A program made the translations under genes and the position numbers. Of a stretch of DNA of 14,637 bases, positions 7,265-14,637 are shown in pieces (positions within the stretch are counted from its first letter, which is position 1; every line of letters begins with the position of its first letter). The notes under the pieces are model-generated. The model saw nothing but the letters and a program-made list of their open reading frames with translations, did not search any database and had not been told where the DNA came from. Where the stretch lies: contig JAMPYH010000028.1 of assembly GCA_023700785.1 (NCBI GenBank), forward strand, positions 1 to 14,637, given 5' to 3'. The stretch is from Candidatus Zixiibacteriota bacterium. GTDB taxonomy: Bacteria; Zixibacteria; MSB-5A5; GN15; FEB-12.

Positions 7265-9046
7265 ATGAGAGAGTTATTGTCCGGAAACGAAGCCGTGGCG
7301 CGAGGAGCTTATGAAGCGGGTGTCGCGCTGGCCGCCTCCTATCCCGGAACCCCGTCCACCGAGATACTGGAGACCCTCGCTGAACTTTTCCCGCAAGTAT
7401 ATGCCCAGTGGTCTCCCAATGAGAAAGTCGCGTTCGAAGTGGCCATCGGCGCCTCGTTCGGCGGCGGCCGCGCGCTCTGCACGATGAAGCATGTCGGATT
7501 GAATGTCGCCGCCGATCCGTTCATGACCTTCGCCTATACCGGCGTCAATGGCGGGTTCGTGATCGTGTCATGCGATGATCCTGAGATGCACTCCTCTCAA
7601 AACGAGCAGGATAACCGCATTTACGCCAAATTTGCGGCAGTCCCGATGCTCAATCCGTCGTCGAGCCAGGAAGCCAAAGATATGCTGGTGACCGGCTACG
7701 AGATGTCTGAGATGTTTGATACGCCGGTCATGCTCCACATGACCACCCGTATCTCGCACGCGAAAGGAATAGTCGAACTGAATGACAAGGTTGTGGGACC
7801 GAATAGGAAGTTTGTAAAAGACCCCGCCAAGTATGTCATGATCCCTTCCAACGCGCGGAAGCGGCATGTTGTCGTGGCGGAGCGAATGGAAAAGCTGAGA
7901 CACTTCGCCGAAGAGACGCCATTTAATGTCGTTGAAAGCAATGGCTCGAAGATCGGGATCATTACCGGCGGTGTCTCTTACCAGTACGCGAAGGAAGTCG
8001 CCCCCGAGCTTGATTACCTGAAACTCGGAATGGGTTTCCCGCTGCCGATGAAAAAGATCGAGCAGTTTGTCCAATCGCACGACCGGGTGCTGATCATCGA
8101 AGAGTTGGAGCCATTTTGGGAAGAGATGATCAAGGCCGCCGGTTTTCTCAAGGTTGAAGGGAAGACGTACTTTGGCGCGCTGGGCGAGCTGTCACCATTG
8201 CGGGTCGCCCATGGTCTCAGGGATGCCGGCATAGTGGACCGCGTTGACGAACCGGTCTATTCCGCGGGGAACATGTTTCCGCGGCCGCCGGTACTCTGTC
8301 CCGGTTGTCCGCACCGCGGCGCGTTTATGGCGCTCAAAAAACTCGGTGTAGCGGTGACCGGCGATATCGGCTGTTACACGCTGGGCGTGATGGAACCGCT
8401 TAACGCGCTTGATACCTGCATCTGCATGGGTGCATCGATCGGCAACGCTATCGGCATGGAAAAAGTGAAAGGCTCGGACAAGGGGACGGTCGCCGTGATC
8501 GGCGATTCGACCTTCATGCATTCCGGCATTACCGGCCTGCTCGACGCCGTTTACAACAAAAGCAATGTGACGGTGATGATCCTCGACAATCGCGCCACCG
8601 CCATGACCGGCGGACAACAACACCCGGCGACCGGCAAGACACTGATGGGGGAAGAAGCTCACACGGTAAAGATCCCGGAGCTGTGTCGCGCGCTGGGAGT
8701 CGGATCGGTTCGCGAGCTTGACGCGTATGATTTTGATGCCGCGCTCGCGATGATCAAAGAGGAGATGGCCCGCCCCGGACCATCGGTGATCATCACCAAT
8801 CGGCCGTGCGTGCTGATGCCTGTGCGTATTATGGAGGAGCCGTATCTGGTTGACGCGGAGTTATGCACCGCTTGCGGCGCCTGTTTTCGGATCTCCTGCC
8901 CGGCGATCTCAGCATCGCATGAAACGAACAAACATGGCCACCCGAAGGCGATCATCGATGAAACGGTTTGCACCGGCTGTACGCTGTGCGCGCAGGTCTG
9001 CCCGCCCGAAGCGATCATCCTCAAGAGCCAGTTTGTGAAAGTGTAA
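7265..9046 (+). CDS. iorA: Indolepyruvate:ferredoxin oxidoreductase, alpha subunit
   Basis: The 593-aa product is the full-length catalytic subunit of the enzyme that converts aryl pyruvates (indolepyruvate, phenylpyruvate, hydroxyphenylpyruvate) plus CoA to aryl-acetyl-CoA, CO2 and reduced ferredoxin. The N-terminal pyrimidine-binding domain shows SYPGTPSTEI and CDDPEMHSSQNEQDNR. The thiamine diphosphate domain shows CPGCPHRGAF, TGDIGCYTLG, and GDSTFMHSG followed by LDNRATAMTGGQQHP. The C-terminus carries two [4Fe-4S] motifs: C534, C537, C540, C545 (CX2CX2CX4CP) and C569, C572, C575, C579 (CX2CX2CX3CP). The ATG at 7265 is preceded by a purine-rich GAGATAG. It leads a five-gene unit with iorB next. 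Substrate range is inferred from the family; other 2-oxo acids are possible. Confidence 0.95.
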   Translation: MRELLSGNEAVARGAYEAGVALAASYPGTPSTEILETLAELFPQVYAQWSPNEKVAFEVAIGASFGGGRALCTMKHVGLNVAADPFMTFAYTGVNGGFVIVSCDDPEMHSSQNEQDNRIYAKFAAVPMLNPSSSQEAKDMLVTGYEMSEMFDTPVMLHMTTRISHAKGIVELNDKVVGPNRKFVKDPAKYVMIPSNARKRHVVVAERMEKLRHFAEETPFNVVESNGSKIGIITGGVSYQYAKEVAPELDYLKLGMGFPLPMKKIEQFVQSHDRVLIIEELEPFWEEMIKAAGFLKVEGKTYFGALGELSPLRVAHGLRDAGIVDRVDEPVYSAGNMFPRPPVLCPGCPHRGAFMALKKLGVAVTGDIGCYTLGVMEPLNALDTCICMGASIGNAIGMEKVKGSDKGTVAVIGDSTFMHSGITGLLDAVYNKSNVTVMILDNRATAMTGGQQHPATGKTLMGEEAHTVKIPELCRALGVGSVRELDAYDFDAALAMIKEEMARPGPSVIITNRPCVLMPVRIMEEPYLVDAELCTACGACFRISCPAISASHETNKHGHPKAIIDETVCTGCTLCAQVCPPEAIILKSQFVKV

Positions 9047-9049
9047 GGA
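9045..9049 (+). promoter_or_regulatory. Ribosome binding site fixing the iorB start
   Basis: AAGGA overlaps the iorA stop codon and lies 7 nt before ATG 9057. The in-frame GTG at 9051 is only 1 nt from this site, which is too close for use, so ATG 9057 is preferred. Confidence 0.55.
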
Positions 9050-9056
9050 TGTGACT

Positions 9057-9656
9057 ATGACTAAAACGATGAACATATTGATTGTCGGAGTTGGCGGCCA
9101 GGGGGTCCTGCTCGCTTCAGAGATCCTCTCCGAGGCCGCGATGAACGCGGGATATGATGTCAAAAAATCAGAGATCCATGGCATGTCCCAGCGAGGCGGC
9201 GTGGTATCCTCGCATGTCCGGATCGGGCCGGTGGTCTATTCTCCGACGATCGGCGAAGGCCAGGTTGACGTCCTGATGGCGTTTGAGCAGGCGGAAGGTT
9301 TCCGGGCGGTCAATTGGCTGAAAAGAGATGGCATCGCCATTCTCTCCCGTACTTCGCTCATTCCGGCGATCGTGACCGGGTCGAAACAATATCATTATCC
9401 AGAGGACGCGGTCGCGGATATGGGGAAGATCGTCAAGAAAGTGATCGGCGTCGAAGCTGACAAGATCGCGGGAGAACTGGGGAATCCGCGTTTAGTGAAC
9501 ACCATCCTGTTGGGGGTCCTCTCGAACTACATGCCGCTTGATCTCGACCTCTGGACCGACACCATCAAGTCGCGGGTTAAGCCGAAATTGGTGGAGGTCA
9601 ATCTGAAAGCGTTTCAGCGTGGTCGGGATATCCGGTTGACCGCGGTATCAGCGTAG
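9057..9656 (+). CDS. iorB: Indolepyruvate:ferredoxin oxidoreductase, beta subunit
   Basis: From ATG 9057 this is 199 aa (201 from the in-frame GTG at 9051). It is the gamma-type domain of the 2-oxoacid:ferredoxin oxidoreductase superfamily and completes the IorA/IorB heterodimer type. It shows VGVGGQGVLLASEIL (residues 10-24), the nucleotide-fold-like start typical of this subunit, and E39IHGMSQRGG, the conserved loop of IorB proteins. Length agrees with the family (about 190-200 aa). It begins 10 nt after the iorA stop and is followed 11 nt later by butyrate kinase, so all three are surely in one transcript. No truncation or frameshift is apparent. Confidence 0.94.
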   Translation: MTKTMNILIVGVGGQGVLLASEILSEAAMNAGYDVKKSEIHGMSQRGGVVSSHVRIGPVVYSPTIGEGQVDVLMAFEQAEGFRAVNWLKRDGIAILSRTSLIPAIVTGSKQYHYPEDAVADMGKIVKKVIGVEADKIAGELGNPRLVNTILLGVLSNYMPLDLDLWTDTIKSRVKPKLVEVNLKAFQRGRDIRLTAVSA

Positions 9657-9667
9657 GACGTACGACG

Positions 9668-10735
9668 ATGCCCCTGCTGATGCTTATCATCAATCCGGGA
9701 TCGACCTCTACCAAGGCCGCTCTGTTTGACGGCGAGAAGAAGATTGCCGAAGACAATGTGCGGCACGATCCGAAGGAACTCGCGAAGTTCCACAATGTCG
9801 CCGACCAGTATTATCTGCGTATGCGGGAGATCGATCACTGGATCTCGGGACTCGGGCTGAAGCCAAGCGAGTTGAAAGCGGTAGTCGGTCGCGGCGCGCC
9901 GACCAAACCGCTCGAGGGTGGTTCGTATGAGATCTCCAACCAGATGATCGAAGATCTGCGAACGATGAGGTATTCCAACCACGCGTCGAACCTTGGCGCG
10001 ATCATCGCTCGCGCGCTCGCGGAGCGGTTTAACGTGCCATCGCTGATATCGGACCCGATCACCACCGACAATTTCACCGAGATCGCCCGCATCTCCGGTG
10101 TGCCGGAGATCCCGCGCAAGTGCCGGGCGCACGCGCTCAATATCAAGGAAGTGTGCCGCCGCGAAGCGGCCAAGGTCGGCAAAAAGCTGGAGGAGGTCAA
10201 TTATGTCGCCTGCCATATGGGAGGCGGTGTATCAGTGGCGGCACTGCAGGCGGGGAGAATCATCGATGTCAATGATGCGCTCTTGGGGATGGGGCCGTTC
10301 TCGCCGGACCGCGCCGGAGCTCTGCCGATCGGCGGACTGGTCAAATTATGCTATTCCGGCAAGTTTACTGAGCAGGAGCTGATCGACAAGTTGTCGAAGA
10401 AATCCGGGTTGGTGGCGTACATCGGCGTCGCAGACTTGATCGAAACTGAGAAGATGATCGAGGCGGGAGACCAGAAGGCGCTGCTTCATTTCAACGCCAT
10501 GGCGTATCAAATAGCTAAAGAGATCGGCTCAATGGCCACCGTGTTGCGCGGCCGATATGAATCTATCATCCTCACCGGTGGAATGGCGCACTCGAAGAGA
10601 TTGATCGACGAGATTTCGGAGCATATCGCATTCCTGGGGAAAGTGATCACGGTACCTGGGGAATATGAGATGGAGGCGCTGGCGGCGGCGGGAGTGCGGT
10701 ATTTGACGGGGCAGGAGAAGTTGAAACAGTACTAG
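9668..10735 (+). CDS. buk: Butyrate kinase (branched/short-chain acid kinase)
   Basis: The 355-aa product is a full-length acetate/butyrate kinase of the ASKHA fold. It transfers phosphate from butyryl phosphate or related acyl phosphates to ADP, giving the free acid and ATP. N9PGSTSTK is the phosphate-binding start. HMGGGVSVAAL (183-193) followed by GRIIDVNDALLGMGPFSPDR is the butyrate-kinase form of the central motif. ILTGGMAHS (301-309) is the third nucleotide-binding segment. Length matches the family. It sits between the oxidoreductase genes and two phosphate acyltransferases, so the natural substrate could be aryl-acetyl, isobutyryl, isovaleryl or butyryl phosphate; the sequence does not decide between them. 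AGGA lies about 10 nt before the ATG. Confidence 0.95.
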   Translation: MPLLMLIINPGSTSTKAALFDGEKKIAEDNVRHDPKELAKFHNVADQYYLRMREIDHWISGLGLKPSELKAVVGRGAPTKPLEGGSYEISNQMIEDLRTMRYSNHASNLGAIIARALAERFNVPSLISDPITTDNFTEIARISGVPEIPRKCRAHALNIKEVCRREAAKVGKKLEEVNYVACHMGGGVSVAALQAGRIIDVNDALLGMGPFSPDRAGALPIGGLVKLCYSGKFTEQELIDKLSKKSGLVAYIGVADLIETEKMIEAGDQKALLHFNAMAYQIAKEIGSMATVLRGRYESIILTGGMAHSKRLIDEISEHIAFLGKVITVPGEYEMEALAAAGVRYLTGQEKLKQY

Positions 10736-10813
10736 CCAAATAGGCGGCCCGTACTCTGCAACCAATTGTCATGCGGAGCACGGCACTATACTTTCAAAAC
10801 AATCGAGTACTAC

Positions 10814-11773
10814 ATGTCCTCTTCACCAATTCACTCGTCGGAGCAGCTTATCGCCAGGGCGATCGAGATCGCCAGAGCGGGGCGCAAAGCGCGTGTGGCG
10901 GTCGCCGCCGCGCAGGATGCCGATGTAATCGACGCTATGTCGCAGTCCGAGGCTGAGGGTTTCCTCTCCGGCACACTGGTCGGCGATAAGTCGATGATCG
11001 AGAAGCTGGCGGCCGAGCACAAGATCCCGATCGACAAACTTGAGATCATCGACGAGAACAACGTCAACGCCGCCGCGCACCACGCGGCTCGACTTGCGTC
11101 CGAGGGGAAAGCCGATGCCATTATGAAAGGCTTCCTGCCGACATCGTCGCTGCTCAAAGTTGTTCTGGATAAGCAATATTCTCTTCGCGGCAGGAATACA
11201 TTGTCGCATTGCGCTGTCCTTGATATCCCCGGCTATCATAAATTGCTCAATTTCACCGATGGCGGAATGGTGGTGAAACCGGACGTCGAGCAGAAGTTTC
11301 AGATACTCGAAAATGCCGTGTTGGTCGGCAGGGCGCTGGGCTTGTCGCCGGTGAAGGTCGCCCTCTCCGCGCCGTCTGACAGACTCTCCGAAAAAGTCCC
11401 TCACACTCTGTCTGACATGGACTCGATCCTCCCTATGGCGCTCGAAAAACTCTCCGATGTGGTCGTGCAGGGGCCGCTCTCGCTGGATATGGCGACTTCG
11501 AAAAAAGCGGTCGCATATCAGCATGTCGGGGGCGTGGTGGCAGGCGACGCCGACATCTACCTCGTTGATTCCATCGAAGAAGGAAATATTGTCTCCAAGG
11601 CGCTCATACAGTTTGCCGGAGCCATCTTCGCGGGAGTGATCGTCGGAGCGAAAGTTCCGGTCTCGCTGGTCTCTCGCACCGATACGGTGCTCAACAAAAA
11701 AGCGTCACTGGCGCTGGCTTGTCTGGTCGCGGACTACTATAAGCAGAACAATATCTTCGGCCGGAGGGTCTGA
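10814..11773 (+). CDS. ptb: Phosphate butyryltransferase-like phosphate acyltransferase (first copy)
   Basis: The ATG at 10814 gives 319 aa and has GAG 8 nt upstream. A TTG at 10766 in the same frame would add 16 residues that look non-coding. The product belongs to the phosphate acetyl/butyryltransferase family, which exchanges CoA for phosphate on acyl-CoA. Visible family features are SHCAVLDIPGYHKLLNFTDG, QGPLSLDMA, V242AGDADIYLVDSIEEGN and VSR288TD290 near the C-terminus. It follows butyrate kinase by 78 nt, the largest gap in the operon, without a terminator. The VVAGDADI-EEGN stretch looks close to Bacillus-type Ptb. It shares the fold and motifs with the next gene but is clearly diverged from it, so the two probably differ in acyl substrate. 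Which one is the true butyryltransferase cannot be told. Confidence 0.9.
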   Translation: MSSSPIHSSEQLIARAIEIARAGRKARVAVAAAQDADVIDAMSQSEAEGFLSGTLVGDKSMIEKLAAEHKIPIDKLEIIDENNVNAAAHHAARLASEGKADAIMKGFLPTSSLLKVVLDKQYSLRGRNTLSHCAVLDIPGYHKLLNFTDGGMVVKPDVEQKFQILENAVLVGRALGLSPVKVALSAPSDRLSEKVPHTLSDMDSILPMALEKLSDVVVQGPLSLDMATSKKAVAYQHVGGVVAGDADIYLVDSIEEGNIVSKALIQFAGAIFAGVIVGAKVPVSLVSRTDTVLNKKASLALACLVADYYKQNNIFGRRV

Positions 11774-11775
11774 CG

Positions 11776-12723
11776 ATGCAGACGGAAGTAACCATCCCGG
11801 ACATCCACCGATTTGATCAGATATTCGTTCGGGCCAAGGAGAAGGCGGGCCGCGAGAAGATCCGAGCGGCGTTAGTGACACCAACCGAGCCGGACATGCT
11901 CAGGGCAGTCGCCAAAATGGCTCAGGAAGGGATGCTTGAGCCGATCCTCATCGGCGCTCAGGATCAGTTTGAAGCCGCTTGCGGAGAGCATGCCATCGAG
12001 TTCCCGCCGGGTGAGTTTGTCGAGATCGCGGATACCAGCGAAGCTGTGGCCAAGACGTGCGACATGATTCAAGCTGGGAAAATTAACCTGATTGTCAAAG
12101 GTCGGATCATGACCGGCGATCTCCTGAAGATGCTGTTTCTTCCTGATTCCGGTTTTGCCTCGAAAGACAAGATTGTCTCACATGTCGCGGTCATGAAACC
12201 TGAGAAGTACAGCAAACTATTGATGGTCACTGACGGCGCGGTCAACATTTTGCCGGACCTGAAAACCAAACTCGCCCTGATTGACAATTTGGTACGCGTG
12301 GGGAGCTCGATCGGTCTTGCCAATCCGCGCATCGCGCTTCTGGCGGCCGTAGAAGTGATCTATCCCCAAATGCCGGTTACGATGGAAGCGGCGATCATCG
12401 CCAAAATGTGGGAGCGGGGGCAGATCAAGGGAGCGATAGTTGATGGGCCGCTTTCTTTTGACTGCGCCGTAGATATGGTAGCGGCGCACTCCAAAGGGAT
12501 CAAAAACTCCCAAGTAGCCGGTCAGGCCGACGCATTGGTTGCCCCTAATCTTGAGACCGCAAACGGCATCTATAAGGGAATGGCGCTTTATGGCAAATGC
12601 CAGATGGGGGGGATCATTGTCGGCGGAAAACTCCCGATCGCGCTTGGCTCCCGGTCGGACTCATGGGAGGGGAAGTTTAATTCTCTGTTGCTGGGCATAT
12701 TAAACGCGCCGAATCTGAGTTAG
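11776..12723 (+). CDS. ptb: Phosphate butyryltransferase-like phosphate acyltransferase (second copy)
   Basis: The 315-aa product is a second phosphate acyl/butyryltransferase, converting acyl-CoA and phosphate to acyl phosphate and CoA. It shows SHVAVMKPEKYSKLLMVTDG, VDGPLSFDCAVDMVAAHSKG (from about residue 222), G249QADALVAPNLETANG and LGS292RSDS, all characteristic positions of Ptb. The ATG lies 2 nt after the upstream stop, with a strong GGAGGG site (11763-11768) inside the end of the previous gene, so translation is coupled. Length is normal (about 300-330 aa) and no key segment is missing. It is the last gene of the operon; the next promoter starts at 12793. Its presence beside a non-identical paralogue suggests substrate division or a mixed oligomer. 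Both ideas are inference. Confidence 0.92.
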   Translation: MQTEVTIPDIHRFDQIFVRAKEKAGREKIRAALVTPTEPDMLRAVAKMAQEGMLEPILIGAQDQFEAACGEHAIEFPPGEFVEIADTSEAVAKTCDMIQAGKINLIVKGRIMTGDLLKMLFLPDSGFASKDKIVSHVAVMKPEKYSKLLMVTDGAVNILPDLKTKLALIDNLVRVGSSIGLANPRIALLAAVEVIYPQMPVTMEAAIIAKMWERGQIKGAIVDGPLSFDCAVDMVAAHSKGIKNSQVAGQADALVAPNLETANGIYKGMALYGKCQMGGIIVGGKLPIALGSRSDSWEGKFNSLLLGILNAPNLS

Positions 12724-12781
12724 ACTCGCCCTTTCAAAGGCGTTCACGTTGCAGTAGCACATATGGTTCCGACGGGCCGGT

Positions 12782-12796
12782 TCAAGCATAGCTTGA
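12782..12796. promoter_or_regulatory. Inverted repeat overlapping the manC -35 element
   Basis: TCAAGC-ATA-GCTTGA is a perfect 6-bp dyad with a 3-nt centre, and its right arm covers the first four bases of the -35 hexamer. It may be a repressor operator. A 6-bp dyad can also occur by chance, so support is modest. Confidence 0.3.
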
Positions 12797-12821
12797 CTGT
12801 ACCGCTCAACTCCACTATTAT
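12793..12821 (+). promoter_or_regulatory. Sigma-70-type promoter for manC
   Basis: TTGACT (12793-12798), an exact 17-nt spacer, and TATTAT (12816-12821), each five of six to consensus. Transcription would start near 12828, giving a leader of roughly 28 nt that carries AAAGG (12846-12850) before the GTG start. Confidence 0.7.
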
Positions 12822-12856
12822 CAGTCAATTAGGCAGTTCTTAACGAAAGGTTCGAG

Positions 12857-13936
12857 GTGAATCACGGTGTCATTATGGCAGGCGGAAAAGGGGAGAGGTT
12901 CTGGCCTCTTTCGCGCGCCCAGCGACCCAAACAGTTCCTCAAACTGACTTCCGACAAAACAATGCTCGAGGAGACCATTGACCGGGTCACACCGCTCATC
13001 CCTCTAAAGAATATGCGGATCGTGGCCGGCGAATCGATGACCGAGCATATTCTCAAGTCGATCCCGAATATCGAGCGAAGCAATATCCTGACCGAACCAT
13101 TCGGCAGAAATACGGCGCTCGCGATCGGTTTCGCGGCGGTCCATTTGCTGCGCGAGGATCCCCACGCGGTCATGGTGGTGCTGTCCGCGGACCACCTCAT
13201 TCGCCCCGCCGAAAAACTGGTGCAGATCCTTCACGACGGAACCGCTATCGCGTCCAAAGAGGAACGGCTTATCACCATTGGTATCACGCCTACCCGACCG
13301 GAGACGGCATACGGCTATATCAAATTGGGTGAGCTATACCGCAAGGAAGGCGAGACCAACGTCTATTCGGTCTCGCAATTCGCCGAAAAGCCAAAAGGGA
13401 CTGTGGCTCAGGAGTATTATTACAGCCGCCAGTATCTCTGGAACAGCGGCATGTTCATCTGGTCGGCCAAGGCTATCCTCGGCGCGCTGGCATCCTGTCA
13501 GCTGGATATGTACAAGCATCTGGTCGAGTATGGCAAGACGATAGGCACCGCGCGCGAAGACTCAGCGCGAAAGGCGCTGTATGACAGTTGTCAGTCGATC
13601 TCCATCGACTACGCGGTGCTGGAGAAGGCGAATAATGTGCTGGTGATGAAAGGGGATATCGTTTGGGACGACATCGGCAGCTGGAATTCGCTGGAACGCT
13701 ACAAAGACCGTGACTCGGAGAACAACGTGCTGATCGGTGACAGTGTCGTTATCGATACCTTCGAAACCACCGTGTATAACGATCAGGAAGGGTTGATCGC
13801 CTGTATCGGTCTGGCCGATCTGGTCGTGGTCAGGTCTGACAACATCACGTTTGTGGCGCATAAGACAAAAGTCGGGCAGGTCAAAGAGCTGTTGGCAGAT
13901 TTGAGTAAGAGTGATGACTGGAAGAAGTACCTATAG
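12857..13936 (+). CDS. manC: Mannose-1-phosphate guanylyltransferase (GDP-mannose pyrophosphorylase)
   Basis: The 359-aa product makes GDP-mannose from mannose 1-phosphate and GTP, a precursor for lipopolysaccharide, exopolysaccharide and glycoproteins. The nucleotidyltransferase signature is at residues 8-30: AGGKGERFWPLSR followed by RPKQFLKL. Further marks are PFGRNTALAI (81-90), LSADHLI (109-115), the substrate-loop stretch TRPETAYGYIKLG, FAEKP (175-179), NSGMFIW (196-202) and SIDYAVLEK followed by WDDIGSW. It is the monofunctional form, lacking the C-terminal cupin isomerase domain found in AlgA-type enzymes. Translation starts at GTG 12857, 6 nt after AAAGG. It has its own promoter and overlaps the next gene by 23 nt. 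Confidence 0.93.
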   Translation: MNHGVIMAGGKGERFWPLSRAQRPKQFLKLTSDKTMLEETIDRVTPLIPLKNMRIVAGESMTEHILKSIPNIERSNILTEPFGRNTALAIGFAAVHLLREDPHAVMVVLSADHLIRPAEKLVQILHDGTAIASKEERLITIGITPTRPETAYGYIKLGELYRKEGETNVYSVSQFAEKPKGTVAQEYYYSRQYLWNSGMFIWSAKAILGALASCQLDMYKHLVEYGKTIGTAREDSARKALYDSCQSISIDYAVLEKANNVLVMKGDIVWDDIGSWNSLERYKDRDSENNVLIGDSVVIDTFETTVYNDQEGLIACIGLADLVVVRSDNITFVAHKTKVGQVKELLADLSKSDDWKKYL

Positions 13937-14486
13937 CCGCAATCTCATATTTGCCTCCGTAACGGCCTTGCTGATGGCGGTTGGACTTCCTTTGGAAGCC
14001 AAGGATGCCAAAGAGAAAAATTCGCCGAAGCCGACCGAGCAAAAGGTACGGACTGTGGATCCATTGGGTTATCCCCAGGACACGATCCCTTACTCCACGA
14101 AACTTGGCGTCGCCAGTTCGACACGTTCGCGGCTTATTCCGGTCGCGAAAATGTTCGAGTCGGGCGATAGCCTCGCGAGCGATAGCCTTGGAGCCCAAAT
14201 ATTCAGAGTGCAATTAGCGATGATCGATACCTACAGCGACGCCCGCCACGCTCTGGCGGTGGCGCACGAGATATTTGACCAACCCGTTTCTTTGGACTAT
14301 GAAACGCCGTACTACAAATTGCGCGTCGGGGAGTTTACTACACGAGGCGAGGCGGAGTTGTATCAGCAGCGCGCCCGGGGGGCTGGCTACACCAACGCCT
14401 GGGTAATGGTGGCAACTGTTACCCCAAAACAAGCTGAGCCGCTGTATCAGGCAAACGACTCAACAGCCGTGCAGAAGCCCCGGTAA
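13914..14486 (+). CDS. Exported SPOR-domain protein
   Basis: From ATG 13914 the product is 190 aa (191 with the GTG at 13911). Residues 10-29 form a hydrophobic signal segment ending in PLEA, consistent with export and cleavage before KDAKEK. A low-complexity, charged linker follows. A SPOR domain occupies about residues 97-167 (FRVQLAMIDTYSDARHALAVAHEIF, then YYKLRVGEFTTRGEAE and GYTNAWVM); this domain binds glycan strands lacking stem peptides in septal or remodelled peptidoglycan. The start lies inside the end of manC, so the two are translationally coupled. The precise role (division, wall remodelling or lytic-enzyme partner) cannot be told. Confidence 0.8.
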   Translation: MTGRSTYSRNLIFASVTALLMAVGLPLEAKDAKEKNSPKPTEQKVRTVDPLGYPQDTIPYSTKLGVASSTRSRLIPVAKMFESGDSLASDSLGAQIFRVQLAMIDTYSDARHALAVAHEIFDQPVSLDYETPYYKLRVGEFTTRGEAELYQQRARGAGYTNAWVMVATVTPKQAEPLYQANDSTAVQKPR

Positions 14487-14491
14487 TATCC

Positions 14492-14637
14492 ATGTCCGTC
14501 GTCGATATCCGACCGATCTCCGCAGCCGATCCGTCAGCTCAGACTCTGATCCAGGCATCAGAGATCCTTGCCGCCGGCAAACTGGTAGTCGCGCCCACGG
14601 AAACGCGTTACGGCTTGCTTGCGCGGGCCGATAGCCG
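14492..14637 (+). CDS. Sua5/YrdC-family L-threonylcarbamoyladenylate synthase (partial, runs off the right edge)
   Basis: Forty-eight codons are visible from the ATG at 14492, 5 nt after the SPOR gene stop, and the frame is open to the window edge. ILAAGKLVVAPTETRYGL (residues 25-42) is the N-terminal signature of the Sua5/YrdC/YciO family, where the K-x-ten-T/S-x-R-like pocket binds ATP, threonine and bicarbonate. These enzymes make threonylcarbamoyl-AMP for the t6A37 modification of ANN-decoding tRNAs. No strong ribosome site is seen, so coupling to the upstream gene is likely. Only the first quarter of the protein is present; YciO-like homologues cannot be excluded. Confidence 0.8.
   Translation, partial: MSVVDIRPISAADPSAQTLIQASEILAAGKLVVAPTETRYGLLARADS

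Noticed and set aside
10823..11524. Minus-strand open frame (233 codons) opposite the first ptb gene
   Set aside because: The opposite strand carries all the phosphate acyltransferase motifs, and this frame has Arg/His-rich composition typical of a shadow.
12727..12742. Possible terminator CGCC...GGCG after the second ptb gene
   Set aside because: The stem is only 4 bp before a mismatch and no T run follows; too weak to call.
1407..14486. Abundant GATC tetramers as a possible special signal
   Set aside because: They are spread through coding regions and follow from frequent GAT (Asp) and ATC (Ile) codons; no clustering at a regulatory site was seen.
1..14637. CRISPR arrays, insertion sequences, tRNA or rRNA genes, and prophage or toxin-antitoxin genes
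   Set aside because: No regularly spaced repeats, transposase motifs, terminal inverted repeats or conserved RNA segments were seen. Intergenic space is too short and too unique to hold them.

Overview
The window is 14.6 kb of densely packed bacterial DNA of moderately high GC content. It encodes a Gram-negative outer-membrane inventory: two PorV/PorQ-family barrels, a secreted propeller with a FlgD-type C-terminal domain, a lipoprotein multiheme cytochrome and a SPOR protein. This fits the Fibrobacteres-Chlorobi-Bacteroidetes superphylum or a candidate phylum beside it, such as Zixibacteria. That placement is inferred from gene content; no rRNA or marker gene is present.

Layout. (1) 1-1092, minus strand: a multiheme c-type cytochrome lipoprotein that runs off the left edge, with six heme motifs, two of them with non-canonical spacing. 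(2) 1093-1406: a divergent intergenic region with a good promoter for the cytochrome. (3) 1407-7051, plus strand: a tight cluster of a secreted beta-propeller protein with a C-terminal FlgD-like Ig domain (PorZ-like in architecture), two tandem PorV/PorQ-family barrels, and an isocitrate/isopropylmalate-dehydrogenase-family enzyme. It ends in a 13-bp perfect hairpin at 7088-7119. (4) 7265-12723: a five-gene catabolic operon of indolepyruvate:ferredoxin oxidoreductase subunits iorA and iorB, butyrate kinase, and two different phosphate acyl/butyryltransferases. A perfect CRP-type dyad (TGTGA-N6-TCACA) lies in its leader. (5) 12857 to the right edge: mannose-1-phosphate guanylyltransferase behind a near-consensus sigma-70 promoter, an overlapping SPOR-domain gene, and the start of a Sua5/YrdC threonylcarbamoyl-AMP synthase.

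How the genes work together. The ior-buk-ptb operon contains every step needed to turn 2-oxo acids from transaminated aromatic (or possibly branched) amino acids into acyl-CoA plus reduced ferredoxin, then acyl phosphate, then free acid plus ATP. This is a complete route for substrate-level phosphorylation from amino acids. The propeller/PorV/PorV trio resembles parts of the type IX secretion attachment complex (PorZ, PorV, PorQ), but no PorU sortase or translocon gene is in view. No CRISPR array, insertion sequence, tRNA or rRNA was found.
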